Below are positions 9,626 to 18,668 of a stretch of 64,000 nt of DNA, piece by piece. Source of the DNA: Flavobacteriales bacterium (lineage in GTDB: Bacteria > Bacteroidota > Bacteroidia > Flavobacteriales_F > PHOS-HE28); NCBI GenBank assembly GCA_026129465.1, contig JAHCIA010000001.1, forward strand, positions 2,493,964 through 2,557,963. Direction: 5' to 3'. Position numbers and translations under genes: made by a program. The notes below the pieces were generated by a model. That model saw only the letters and a program-made list of their open reading frames with translations. It was not told the origin of the DNA and searched no databases. Each line of letters begins with the position of its first letter. Position 1 is the first letter of the stretch.

Positions 9626-11179
9626 ATGGTGAACGATACCTCCACCGCCATGCGCGCCACCTGGTGGTCGCTGCTCGTGCTGCTCGTGGCCGACCGTGCG
9701 CTGCTGCTTTTCCACTTCGGTGCGGCATACACGGGCACGGACGATGTGGTGCAGTGGCTCGCCGCGTCGGACCGTCTGCAGGGGGTCTTTCGCGAGCCAT
9801 ACTTCTACGGCCAGAACTACAACTTCATGCTGGAGGCCTTGCTGGCGGCTCCGCTGCTCGTCGCACTGCCGCATCATGTGGCGCTGCCGCTGGCCACTTC
9901 CGCGCTGGCGCTGCTGCCCTGGGTCGTCTTCTCCGCGGTCTTCAGCAGGCAGGGGAACCACCTGGGCGCCCTGGTCTTTCTGTTGATGCCACTTTTGTTG
10001 CCGGTGGAGCACGGCATGCTCACCAGCATGTCGCGCGGCTTCATCACCGGCATGGCGCCGATGGCGCTTCTGGCGGTGGTGATGTTCCATCCCCTTCGCG
10101 CGTCGAACCATCTGTTGCTGGGCATCGCCACCGGGCTGGGTGTGACGCTGAACCCCAACTGCATACCCTTCCTCATTCCAGTGGGGCTGCACCTCTGGCT
10201 GTCGCATCGCCCACCGTGGCGATACGCGCTGCCGGTGGCCGCACCAGTGGCGTTGATGCTGTCGCTGGAGCATCTGGCAAAGCGCTTCTACGTGGACCAT
10301 CCCGACCAACTTACGCATTGGATGGAGCCACTGAGCTATTGGCCGGCGGATGTGGTCGGTGCCTTCTCGCGGCTGGACATGCACTTCGCGCACATCACGC
10401 CCCTGTTCTGGTCTTGGGGCTGGGGCGCCCCGGTATTGTTGGCCTTGCTCGCCTGGTGGTCGGCGCGGCACGATCGGCAGTGGTCGCGTGTGTTGTGGAT
10501 CACCTTGGCGGCGACCGTGCTCATGCTGGGGATCAACAAGGTCTCAGACGGTAGCGCATCACTCTTCCATCATCCGGCCCGGATGTTCCTCGCCCTGCCG
10601 CTGGTCCTCGCCCTGGGCCTGGCCTGGTCGCTGCGCGGTGTGGTGATGGATGCCGGACGCTGGCGGCTGGTGATGATCGTGATGGGCATCACGGTGTTCA
10701 CCGCAAAGGCCGGTGTGCTGGATGTGCTGGTGGAGAAGCATGTGCGGCAGGAGGACCAGGGCCCCGTGGCGGTGCTCCATGTGGAGGCGCTGCGGTGGGA
10801 ATGCGGAGAACTGGCGCGCCTCGCCGAAGCGTTCGATGCGGAACTGGTGCTGCTGGTGCCTGACTGGAAGCGTACATCGGCGATGATGTCGATCCGTGCC
10901 TACGGCTGTCCCGAGATGGAACCGGGACTACCCCCGACGCTGCTGCAGGTGGGGGAGCGTCGCACGTGGCGGTGGCACGAGGCGCAACACATGGTGCCAA
11001 GCTCCGTGATCATCCACGGACATGGGTTGGAGGTCCATTGGGCGCGCCGCCTGCTTGGCCAAGACCTGTTGCTGCCCGGCGAGGACCTGGTGGTCGTGCG
11101 CAACAACACGCGATCGGTGGCGGAGTTGCTCGCGCTGTTCGGACTTCGCCTCAAGCGGCATCCATACGGCAGGGTGTAG
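9626..11179 (+). CDS. Polytopic membrane protein, GT-C/GT39-like
   Basis: A 517-residue protein with a first TM followed by YTGTDDVVQW, the D-D motif placement seen in PMT-like GT-C glycosyltransferases, then multiple TM segments to about residue 360 and a soluble C-terminal domain. Two start codons are close: ATG 9626 and ATG 9650; an open frame extends to 9545 but overlaps the previous gene and lacks a sensible N-terminus. It is the third consecutive gene of this architecture if the interrupted scoB is ignored. No substrate can be inferred. Confidence 0.58.
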   Translation: MVNDTSTAMRATWWSLLVLLVADRALLLFHFGAAYTGTDDVVQWLAASDRLQGVFREPYFYGQNYNFMLEALLAAPLLVALPHHVALPLATSALALLPWVVFSAVFSRQGNHLGALVFLLMPLLLPVEHGMLTSMSRGFITGMAPMALLAVVMFHPLRASNHLLLGIATGLGVTLNPNCIPFLIPVGLHLWLSHRPPWRYALPVAAPVALMLSLEHLAKRFYVDHPDQLTHWMEPLSYWPADVVGAFSRLDMHFAHITPLFWSWGWGAPVLLALLAWWSARHDRQWSRVLWITLAATVLMLGINKVSDGSASLFHHPARMFLALPLVLALGLAWSLRGVVMDAGRWRLVMIVMGITVFTAKAGVLDVLVEKHVRQEDQGPVAVLHVEALRWECGELARLAEAFDAELVLLVPDWKRTSAMMSIRAYGCPEMEPGLPPTLLQVGERRTWRWHEAQHMVPSSVIIHGHGLEVHWARRLLGQDLLLPGEDLVVVRNNTRSVAELLALFGLRLKRHPYGRV

Positions 11180-11195
11180 TCACAGGCCTTCCCGG

Positions 11196-11203
11196 TACTT
11201 TCG
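11196..11203 (+). promoter_or_regulatory. Putative -7 element upstream of pgk
   Basis: TACTTTCG, one change from TAnnTTTG, lies 33 bases before the pgk start and just after the stop of the preceding membrane protein gene. Confidence 0.4.
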
Positions 11204-11236
11204 CGCCGCGAACGAAACTCCCGGCCCGAGAACGAC

Positions 11237-12427
11237 ATGCACACGCTTTCATCTTTCGACTTCAGCGGCAAGAAAGCCCTGGTCCGTGTGGACCTGAACG
11301 TACCCCAGGACGCCACCGGCCAGATCACCGACGACACCCGCGCAAGGGCCATCCTGCCCACGGTCCGCAAGATCCTCGGCGACGGCGGCAGCGCCATACT
11401 GATGAGCCATTGGGGGCGGCCCAAAGGCAAAGTGGACCCCGCCATGAGCCTGAAGCCCGTGGCCGAACATCTCGGTGTACTTCTGGGGAGGCCTGTGGTC
11501 TTCGCCATCGACTGCGTGGGCGATGACGCCCGGGCCAAGGCGGCGTCATTGAAGCCTGGCGAAGTGCTGGTGCTGGAGAATCTGCGCTTCCACCCGGAAG
11601 AGGAGGCGGGCGAAGAAGGCTTCGCGAAGAAGCTCAGCGAGCTTGGTGAGGTGTACGTGAATGACGCCTTCGGCACGGCGCACCGGGCGCACGCCAGCAC
11701 CACCATCGTGGCGAAGTTCTTCCCGCAGGCCAAGCTCTTCGGCCACCTGATGCAGGCGGAGATCGACAGTGTGGGCAGGGTGCTCGGTGCGCCGCAGCGC
11801 CCCATGACCGCCATCGTGGGCGGCAGCAAGGTGAGCAGCAAGATCGCCGTGCTGGAGAACCTGCTGGGCAAGTGCGACGAGCTGATCATCGGTGGTGGCA
11901 TGGCCAACACCTTCGTGCGGGCCATGGGCGGGCAGACCGGGGCATCCTTGGTGGAAGAGGATCTGCTGGACACCGCGCGTGGCATCGTGGAGCAGGCCCG
12001 GACGAAGGGTGTGAAGTTGCATCTGCCCACGGACGCCGTGGTGGCCGATGCCTTCTTGGCCAACGCCAACACCGACCAATGCCCCGCCGACGCCGTGCCC
12101 GATGGCTGGATGGCGCTGGACATCGGCCCCAGAAGCATCGAAGCCTTCCGCCATGCCATCATGGGCAGCAGGACGATCCTCTGGAACGGCCCCATGGGCG
12201 TGTTCGAGATGGAGCCGTTCCGCCAGGGTACCGTGGCCATCGCCCAAGCCGTGGCCGAAGCCACCGAAAAGGGAGCCTTCTCCCTGGTGGGTGGCGGCGA
12301 CAGCGTGGCGGCCGTGAACCAGTTCGGCCTGGCAGACAGGATCAGCTACGTGAGCACCGGCGGCGGCGCCATGCTGGAGTACTTGGAAGGCAGGGTACTT
12401 CCGGGGATCGCGGCGATCCAAGGCTGA
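11237..12427 (+). CDS. pgk: Phosphoglycerate kinase
   Basis: This 396-residue cytoplasmic glycolytic enzyme transfers phosphate between 1,3-bisphosphoglycerate and ADP. Clear family motifs are RVDLNVP near residue 18, [18 protein letters not shown], the nucleotide-binding GGSKVSSK, the hinge region NGPMGVFE, and the C-terminal glycine-rich GGGDSVAAV followed by [13 protein letters not shown]. Length and start fit the family. It stands alone between the membrane protein genes and a secreted protein gene. Confidence 0.97.
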   Translation: MHTLSSFDFSGKKALVRVDLNVPQDATGQITDDTRARAILPTVRKILGDGGSAILMSHWGRPKGKVDPAMSLKPVAEHLGVLLGRPVVFAIDCVGDDARAKAASLKPGEVLVLENLRFHPEEEAGEEGFAKKLSELGEVYVNDAFGTAHRAHASTTIVAKFFPQAKLFGHLMQAEIDSVGRVLGAPQRPMTAIVGGSKVSSKIAVLENLLGKCDELIIGGGMANTFVRAMGGQTGASLVEEDLLDTARGIVEQARTKGVKLHLPTDAVVADAFLANANTDQCPADAVPDGWMALDIGPRSIEAFRHAIMGSRTILWNGPMGVFEMEPFRQGTVAIAQAVAEATEKGAFSLVGGGDSVAAVNQFGLADRISYVSTGGGAMLEYLEGRVLPGIAAIQG

Positions 12428-12464
12428 AGGGCCGGGGAGGGCGCGTGCGTTCCGGGCGCGCGCT

Positions 12465-12472
12465 TATCTTGC
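12465..12472 (+). promoter_or_regulatory. Putative -7 element upstream of T9SS cargo gene
   Basis: TATCTTGC lies 21 bases before the ATG at 12494. It keeps the TAnnTT core of the Bacteroidota -7 box, but the last two bases differ. Confidence 0.3.
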
Positions 12473-12493
12473 CCATCGCTGAACCCACGACCC

Positions 12494-14275
12494 ATGACCG
12501 GAACACTACGCCTCCTCGCACTCCCCCTCACTTTCCTGCTCGCCCAACAAGTGCTCCAGGCGCAATGCCCGGGCTGTGTCATCGACCCGACCTGCACGGT
12601 GGATCCCGCCTTCCCGGCGCTTTGTCCGCAGCAACCACCCGACGCCACGGCCGGCGAGCCCTACGAGACCGATGTGACCTTCTGGTTGCCGGCCACCTTT
12701 TCCGATCCCGGCTCCGGCACCACCGTCACCTTCGAGCAGATGACGATCACCGGTGTCTCCGGCCTGCCCTTCGGTCTTTCCATCGAGACCAACGCGCCCA
12801 CCGGCGTCTATTTCCCACAGCAGAACGAGTTCGGTTGCGCACGCATCTGCGGTACCCCGTTCGGCGAGGGTGTCTACAACGTGAACATCAACATCCTCGC
12901 CCAGGTGAGCGTGGCGGGCTTCTCGCTCGAAGTGCCCCAGTCATTCGCGCTGCCCTTGACCGTGCTGCCGGGAACGGGCAGCAATACGGGCTTCACCTTC
13001 ACCCCCACCACGGGCTGCGGCAGTGCGGAGGTCACCTTCCAGGCGCTGATCAACGCGGCCCCGCAACCCACCAGTTGGGACTGGGACTTCGGCAACGGCA
13101 ACACCAGCACCCTGCAGAACCCGCCCGTGCAGAACTATGATGCGCCGGGCAGCTACGACGTGACACTCACCACCACCATCAGCAACTACGTGCTCAACAC
13201 CGTGGTGCTCTCCTCGGTCAATGGCAACTGGTGCGGCGACGTGGAAGAGCCGCTCTGCAATTGCGGCACGCCCTTCATCGGCACCTGCCCCGACCTGTAC
13301 TTCGTGCTCACCGATGCTGGGGGCAACACCTGGACCAGCAGCACGGTGGGCGGCGTCACCAGTGCCACATGGAACAACCTGGGCCTGCTCCTTTCCAACC
13401 CGCCCTACAACATCAGCTTCTGGGACGAGGACGTGGTCTCGCAGAACGACCACCTCGGTACCTACAACATCCCATTGACCGGCACGGGCAATTACCCCTT
13501 CAACGTGGCCGGTGGCACCAGCGGCAGCCTCAACATCGGCCTGCAACAAGTGCAGCAGTTCGAGGACAGCGACCAGATCGTGGTCTTCCCGGTGCCCGAG
13601 GTGGTGGTGGTCGAGAATGGGGTCACGGGCGAACTCTGCGCGGAGGACGATCAACTCGCCGGTTACCAATGGCTGTTGGACGGCGCCCCGGTGGCGGGCG
13701 CCAACGGACCTTGCCACACACCCGCCAGCCCGGGCCTGTGGCAGGTGATCGGCACCAATGGCTTCGGCTGCTCGGCCACCAGCGACCCGGTGGTTGTCTG
13801 TCCGGCCATCAGCATCACCCTCACCAACAACGTGCTTTCAGTACCCAGCGGCTTCAACAGCTACGCCTGGACCTATAACGGTGTGCCGATCCCTGGTGCC
13901 GACCAGGCCTTCATCTTCCTGCAGGGTGATGGCATCTACACCGTGACGGTTGATGCCGCCAACGGCTGTACGGTGACGGCCGATATCGTGGTGAACACCG
14001 CCAGCATCGGCGAACTCACGGCCGGCGCCGCACGGATGGCGGCCTACCCCGTGCCCAGCGATGGCCGGTTCACCGTGGTGGCCGAGGGCCTCGCAGGAGC
14101 CATGGTGCAACTGGAATTGGTGGATGCGGCAGGCCGGACCGTTTGGTCCCGGCAGGAAAGCCTGGCGCAAGGAAAGCTGATGACCGCCGTGCTCGTGGAC
14201 CTGGCCGCAGGAGCCTACACCGTGCGCCTGCTGCATCAAGGTGGCACTTTGGTGGCCCGTGTCATCATCGAATGA
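12494..14275 (+). CDS. Secreted PKD-domain protein with T9SS sorting domain
   Basis: This 593-residue protein has an N-terminal signal peptide ending near LQAQC. A first domain follows (about 30-155), then a PKD-like domain with WDWDFGNGNTS, a beta-sandwich region with WDEDVVSQNDHLG, which reads like a C2-type or calcium-binding fold, and two Ig-like repeats with CPAISIT-type strands. The C-terminal 80 residues (from AAYPVPSDGRF) are a T9SS type A sorting domain with terminal VARVIIE. The product is probably exported and anchored or released at the cell surface. Its ligand is unknown. Confidence 0.8.
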   Translation: MTGTLRLLALPLTFLLAQQVLQAQCPGCVIDPTCTVDPAFPALCPQQPPDATAGEPYETDVTFWLPATFSDPGSGTTVTFEQMTITGVSGLPFGLSIETNAPTGVYFPQQNEFGCARICGTPFGEGVYNVNINILAQVSVAGFSLEVPQSFALPLTVLPGTGSNTGFTFTPTTGCGSAEVTFQALINAAPQPTSWDWDFGNGNTSTLQNPPVQNYDAPGSYDVTLTTTISNYVLNTVVLSSVNGNWCGDVEEPLCNCGTPFIGTCPDLYFVLTDAGGNTWTSSTVGGVTSATWNNLGLLLSNPPYNISFWDEDVVSQNDHLGTYNIPLTGTGNYPFNVAGGTSGSLNIGLQQVQQFEDSDQIVVFPVPEVVVVENGVTGELCAEDDQLAGYQWLLDGAPVAGANGPCHTPASPGLWQVIGTNGFGCSATSDPVVVCPAISITLTNNVLSVPSGFNSYAWTYNGVPIPGADQAFIFLQGDGIYTVTVDAANGCTVTADIVVNTASIGELTAGAARMAAYPVPSDGRFTVVAEGLAGAMVQLELVDAAGRTVWSRQESLAQGKLMTAVLVDLAAGAYTVRLLHQGGTLVARVIIE

Positions 14276-14292
14276 GGCGGTAGCCCTTGCCT

Positions 14293-14300
14293 TAGCTTTG
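14293..14300 (+). promoter_or_regulatory. -7 promoter element upstream of the DUF4175-type gene
   Basis: TAGCTTTG is a perfect TAnnTTTG match 43 bases before the ATG at 14344. No convincing -33 TTG at the expected distance was found. Confidence 0.55.
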
Positions 14301-14343
14301 TTCCACAACTTGGCCCGATGGCGGCCCTTTGTGTTCCAAGGAC

Positions 14344-17300
14344 ATGTCGCACCAGGACTACGACCACCTGATCGCGAAGCTCGACGCGTTCATCCGGAAG
14401 TTCTATAAGGACCGGGTGATCCGCGGCGCGCTCTACGCCACCGGCGCGTTGGTGCTCATTTTCCTGGCCGTGGCGCTCCTGGAGCATCTGGGCCGATTCG
14501 GCACCGGTGCGCGCACCCTGCTGTTCTGGGGAGCCCTCGCGCTCATGGGCCTGATCGTGGCGCGCCACATCGCCATCCCGCTGCTCAAACTCTTCCGCCT
14601 CGGGGAGACCATCTCGCACGAGAAAGCCGCCAGCATCATCGGCGATCATTTCGGCGAGGTGAAGGACAAGCTGCTCAACACCCTGCAGTTGCGCGGCATG
14701 GGCGGGGACGATCCGCAGCAGCGCGCCCTCGTTGAAGCGGCCATCGCGCAACGCGGACGCGAGCTCGGTCCCATCCCCTTCACCAACGCCATAGACCTGC
14801 GGCGGAACCGGCGCTACCTGCGCTACGCCCTGCCGCCACTCGCCATCCTGTTCATCCTGCTGGTGGCGGCCCCTACCATCATCACCGGCCCCACGCAACG
14901 CCTCATCCGCCACGGCAGCGAGTTCGTGCCCGAAGCACCCTTCCGCTTCGTGATCCTGAACGACGAACTGCAAGTGCCCGAGCAACAGGATTTCGAACTG
15001 CTGGTGGAATTGCGCGGCGATGTTGTGCCCCAGCAGGTGGACATCGACATCGCCGGCCGGCGCATCCCCCTGGTGAAGAAGGACGCCACACGCTTCATGC
15101 ACCGCTTCCGCAACGTGCAGCAGGCCATCGATTTCCAACTCGCCGCCGAGGGCTTCCACAGCGCCACGCACACCCTGGGAACCATCCCCCACCCCATGCT
15201 GCTCGACCTGCGCATGGAACTGGACTACCCCGCCTACCTGGGCCGCGCCAATGAAACGATCGCCAACACCGGCGACGTGGTGGTGCCCGCCGGCACGCGC
15301 ATCACCTGGCAAGTGCAGGCCCGCAGCGCGGACAGACTGGAGTTCCAATTCGACGACAGCACGCTCACCCTGCTGCCCGTGGCCAAGGCGCCTGGTGCCG
15401 ACGTGTTCAGCACCACACGCCGCTTTCTCCAAGGCCACACCTACCGCATGGCGCCGCGCCACGGCGACCGGCCCGGCGATGAACCCATGCGCCACCGTGT
15501 GGAAGTGGTACCGGACCTGCATCCTTCCATCCGGGTGGAAACGCGCACGGACAGCACCGCCCTGAAGCGCCTCTTCTACCGCGGCGAGATCGGCGATGAC
15601 CATGGCTTGAAACGCCTCGTGTTCCACTACCGCTTCGTGGAGGGCGGCGACAGCCTGCCACCCGAAATGCGCCAGTCCAGCAACGAACTGCGGATCGACC
15701 CGCGCAGCACGCGGCAGGAGTTCTTCCACAGTTGGGACCTTTACGGGCTCCCGCTGTCGCCCGGCGATCGCATCGAACATTGGTTCGAGGTGTGGGACAA
15801 CGACGGCGTGAACGGCAGCAAGAGCGCGCGCAGCAGCACGCAGGTCTTCGCCGCGCCCAGCCTCAAGGAGTTGGAAAAGCAATTGGACCAGGACAGCGAG
15901 GCTGTCAAGAGCGGCCTGAAGGAGAGCATCCAGGAGGCCCAGACGCTCCAACGCGACCTGGACCGGCTCCGCCGCGAAATGCTCGACAAGAAGGAACTCA
16001 ACTGGCAGGACCGGCAGAAGCTGGAGAACATCCTGCAACGCCAGGACGACCTGCGCCAAAGCATCGAGCGGAGCAACGAGCAATTGCGCCAAAGCCATCA
16101 GCGGCAGCAGGAGTTCCGCCCCATGGATGAGCGCCTGATGGAGAAGCAGCAGCAGTTGCAGGAACTCTTCGAGAACATCCTCACCGAGGAGATGAAGGAG
16201 CTCTACCGCCAGGTGCAGGAGCTGATGGAAAAACTGGACAAGGACCAGCTGCAGGAGCAGATGAAGGACCTGAAGCTGAGCCAGGAGGACGTGGAGAAGG
16301 AGTTGGACCGCGCGCTGGAGATCTTCAAGCGCATGGAAGTGGAGCAGAAGGCGGAGGACATCGCCCAACAGCTCCGTGATCTTTCCAAGAAGCAGGAGGA
16401 TTTGAGCGACGAGACCCGCAAAGGCGACACCTCCGCCGAGGAGTTGAAAGAGAAGCAGGAGGCCCTCAACGAAGCTTTCCAGGAATTGCGCGAGAGCATC
16501 CAGGACCTGCAAGAGAAGAACCAGGCGCTGGAGAAGCCCATGGACCTGCCCGACACCGGCGCCATGGAGGAGGAGATCGGCAAGGACCAGAAGCAAAGCA
16601 GCGACCAGCTGGACAAGAAGCAGAACCAGAAGGCCAGTGGGGCACAGAAGGACGCCGCCGACAAAATGGACCAACTGGCCCACAGCCTGGAGAGCGCGGT
16701 GAGCGACAGCGCGCAGGAACAACAGGAGGAGGACATGGACGCGTTGCGCCAGCTGCTGGAGAACATCCTGCACCTGAGCTTCGAGCAGGAGTCCCTCATG
16801 GGCCAGGTGGCCACCACCACCGTGCGCGATCCGAGGCTGGTGGAGCAGGGCCGCAAGCAGCGCAAACTGCGCGACGATGCCAAGGTGGTGGAGGACTCCC
16901 TCTTCGCGCTCAGCAAGCGCGTGCCGCAGTTGCAGAGCATCGTGAACCGCGAGATGAACGCGGTGAACGACAACATGGACGAGGCCACGCAATTCCTCGG
17001 CGAGGCGCGCGCCAACGACCGCTACAAGCCCATGGCCGCGGACCGGCAGCAGCATGCCATGACCAGCCTGAACAACCTGGCGCTGCTGCTGGACGAGGCC
17101 CTGCAACAGATGATGCAGGACAACCAGCAGAGCGGCAAGGCCGGCGAGTGCGACAAACCCGGCAACAAGCCCGGCAAGCCGGGCGCTAAACCCGGCATGG
17201 GCAAGATGAAGAGCCAGCAGGAGGCGTTGCAGAAGCAATTGGAGGAGATGCGCAAGGCCATGGAGAAGGGACCGAAGCCGGGGCAGCAGAAGCCCGGTGG

Positions 17301-17736
17301 CATGGGCATGGGGCAGCAGTTGGCGCAACTCGCCGCGCAGCAGGCCGCCATCCGCCAGGAGATGCAGCGCCTGGCGCAGGAAATGAACAAGGACGGCAGC
17401 GGCGCGGGCAACGAACTGAACAAGCTCGCCGAAAAGATGGAGCAACAGGAGCGCGACATTGTGAACCGCAACATCACTCCCGAGACCATGCGCCGACAGC
17501 AGGACATCATGACACGACTGTTGGAGCACGAGAAGGCCGAACGCGAGCGTGAACTGGACCAGAAGCGCACCAGCAACGAGGGCATCGACCAGCCTCCCGC
17601 CGACCCGGCCAGGTACTTCGAGCACATGCGGCGGAAGGCCCGCGAAGCCGAGTTGCTGCGCACCGTGCCCCCGGGGTTGAAGCCCTATTACCGCGACCGC
17701 GTCAATGCCTATTTCGGTACATTTGACCGGCCCTGA
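14344..17736 (+). CDS. DUF4175-type large membrane protein with long coiled coil
   Basis: This 1130-residue protein has two TM helices near residues 30-80 and a third near 160-185, followed by a beta-rich periplasmic region to about 500. A very long Gln/Glu/Lys-rich coiled coil (about 500-900) comes next, then a Gly/Pro/Lys-rich linker and a charged tail ending in RDRVNAYFGTFDRP. This matches the Bacteroidota DUF4175 proteins, whose function is unknown. An in-frame TTG at 14329 exists, but the ATG MSHQDYDH is a better start. It is followed after five bases by an anti-sigma-like ATPase and then ybeY, a set that I believe is often kept together in this phylum. Confidence 0.8.
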   Translation: MSHQDYDHLIAKLDAFIRKFYKDRVIRGALYATGALVLIFLAVALLEHLGRFGTGARTLLFWGALALMGLIVARHIAIPLLKLFRLGETISHEKAASIIGDHFGEVKDKLLNTLQLRGMGGDDPQQRALVEAAIAQRGRELGPIPFTNAIDLRRNRRYLRYALPPLAILFILLVAAPTIITGPTQRLIRHGSEFVPEAPFRFVILNDELQVPEQQDFELLVELRGDVVPQQVDIDIAGRRIPLVKKDATRFMHRFRNVQQAIDFQLAAEGFHSATHTLGTIPHPMLLDLRMELDYPAYLGRANETIANTGDVVVPAGTRITWQVQARSADRLEFQFDDSTLTLLPVAKAPGADVFSTTRRFLQGHTYRMAPRHGDRPGDEPMRHRVEVVPDLHPSIRVETRTDSTALKRLFYRGEIGDDHGLKRLVFHYRFVEGGDSLPPEMRQSSNELRIDPRSTRQEFFHSWDLYGLPLSPGDRIEHWFEVWDNDGVNGSKSARSSTQVFAAPSLKELEKQLDQDSEAVKSGLKESIQEAQTLQRDLDRLRREMLDKKELNWQDRQKLENILQRQDDLRQSIERSNEQLRQSHQRQQEFRPMDERLMEKQQQLQELFENILTEEMKELYRQVQELMEKLDKDQLQEQMKDLKLSQEDVEKELDRALEIFKRMEVEQKAEDIAQQLRDLSKKQEDLSDETRKGDTSAEELKEKQEALNEAFQELRESIQDLQEKNQALEKPMDLPDTGAMEEEIGKDQKQSSDQLDKKQNQKASGAQKDAADKMDQLAHSLESAVSDSAQEQQEEDMDALRQLLENILHLSFEQESLMGQVATTTVRDPRLVEQGRKQRKLRDDAKVVEDSLFALSKRVPQLQSIVNREMNAVNDNMDEATQFLGEARANDRYKPMAADRQQHAMTSLNNLALLLDEALQQMMQDNQQSGKAGECDKPGNKPGKPGAKPGMGKMKSQQEALQKQLEEMRKAMEKGPKPGQQKPGGMGMGQQLAQLAAQQAAIRQEMQRLAQEMNKDGSGAGNELNKLAEKMEQQERDIVNRNITPETMRRQQDIMTRLLEHEKAERERELDQKRTSNEGIDQPPADPARYFEHMRRKAREAELLRTVPPGLKPYYRDRVNAYFGTFDRP

Positions 17737-17741
17737 AGCAC

Positions 17742-18179
17742 ATGGCGAACCTCACCGAAGAACTCGAGTTCACCCGCCGCATCGACTTCCCCGCGAAGGC
17801 CGAGAACATCGCGCTGGCGGAGAAGCTCATCGATGAAGCCTGCGCGGCCGTGCAGGTGCACGAAAGCCGGTATGGCAACATCCTCATCGCGCTCACCGAG
17901 GCGGTGAACAACGCCATCCACCACGGCAACCGGTTGGACCCGAACAGGTCCGTGGGCCTTGGTTACCGCGTGCATGACGGCCAGCTCGTCTTCGTGGTAC
18001 AGGACCAGGGACCGGGCTTCGACCACGAGCACCTCCCCGACCCCACCGACCCGGAGAACCTGGAGAAGCCGCATGGCCGCGGGGTCTTTCTCATGCGCGC
18101 CCTGGCCGATCGGGTGGAGTTCAGCGACAACGGCGCCACGGTGGCCATGTCCTTCCAGTTGACCCCCGCGCAGGAATGA
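17742..18179 (+). CDS. RsbW-like ATP-binding protein (GHKL fold)
   Basis: This 145-residue protein consists only of a histidine-kinase-like ATPase domain: N-box EAVNNAIHHGN, G1 box DQGPGF and G2 box HGRGVFLMRAL. This is the form of anti-sigma factor kinases such as RsbW/SpoIIAB, which bind ATP and phosphorylate an anti-anti-sigma partner. No such partner gene lies next to it, so the target is unknown. A SpoIIE-type phosphatase is encoded elsewhere in the window (51693-53480), but a link is speculative. It sits between a DUF4175-type gene and ybeY. Confidence 0.85.
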   Translation: MANLTEELEFTRRIDFPAKAENIALAEKLIDEACAAVQVHESRYGNILIALTEAVNNAIHHGNRLDPNRSVGLGYRVHDGQLVFVVQDQGPGFDHEHLPDPTDPENLEKPHGRGVFLMRALADRVEFSDNGATVAMSFQLTPAQE

Positions 18180-18189
18180 TGTCCCGGCC

Positions 18190-18609
18190 ATGGACGTGAT
18201 CACGTTCAAGGCGATCGATGTACAAGACCCTGTCCGGGACAAGCGGAAGCTGCGCCACTGGTTGCATGCCGTGGCACGCGACCATGGTCATCGCATCCAG
18301 GAACTCAACTATGTGCTCATGGACGATGAGGCCCTGCTGGGCTACAATCGCCTCTACCTCGGCCATGATGAGTACACGGATGTGATCACCTTCGACGGCA
18401 ACGTCGGCGGCGGCATCACCGGCGACGTGCTCATGAGCGTGGACCGCATCCGCGAGAACGCGAAGGGTTTCGGCGTGTCATTGCAGGATGAATTGCGGCG
18501 CGTGATGGTGCATGGCCTGTTGCACCTCCTGGGCCATGGTGACCGCACCAGGGCCGACAAGGCGGCGATGCGCGCCACCGAGGATCGCTACCTGGCGCGC
18601 CTGCGTTGA
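18190..18609 (+). CDS. ybeY: rRNA maturation RNase YbeY
   Basis: This 139-residue metal-dependent endoribonuclease acts in 16S rRNA 3'-end processing and ribosome quality control. The metal-binding motif reads HGLLHLLGHGD (H108, H112), in which the third His of the common HGxLHLxGYDH pattern is replaced by Asp (D118), with an extra His at 116. Bacteroidota YbeY proteins commonly have Asp there, so this is probably an active enzyme. It begins ten bases after the anti-sigma-like ATPase gene, pointing to an operon. Confidence 0.92.
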   Translation: MDVITFKAIDVQDPVRDKRKLRHWLHAVARDHGHRIQELNYVLMDDEALLGYNRLYLGHDEYTDVITFDGNVGGGITGDVLMSVDRIRENAKGFGVSLQDELRRVMVHGLLHLLGHGDRTRADKAAMRATEDRYLARLR

Positions 18610-18638
18610 TCGACGCCATCCATTCGGCCGCCAGGACT

Positions 18639-18646
18639 TACTTTCA
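18639..18646 (+). promoter_or_regulatory. Putative -7 element upstream of mscS-like gene
   Basis: TACTTTCA lies 23 bases before the ATG at 18669. It differs from TAnnTTTG at the last two positions. Its place supports the ATG over the upstream TTG at 18606. Confidence 0.35.
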
Positions 18647-18668
18647 TCCTGACGACGGACCCCATGCC

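Noticed and set aside
14236..17625. Very long minus-strand open frame (1129 codons) opposite the DUF4175-type gene
   Set aside because: It is the mirror of a coiled-coil coding region; Gln/Glu/Lys codons give Leu-rich antisense without stops. No motif, and the plus-strand frame is clearly real.
18606..18668. TTG start of the MscS gene overlapping ybeY
   Set aside because: The upstream stretch lacks a membrane-protein N-terminus and a promoter-like box lies between it and the ATG at 18669.
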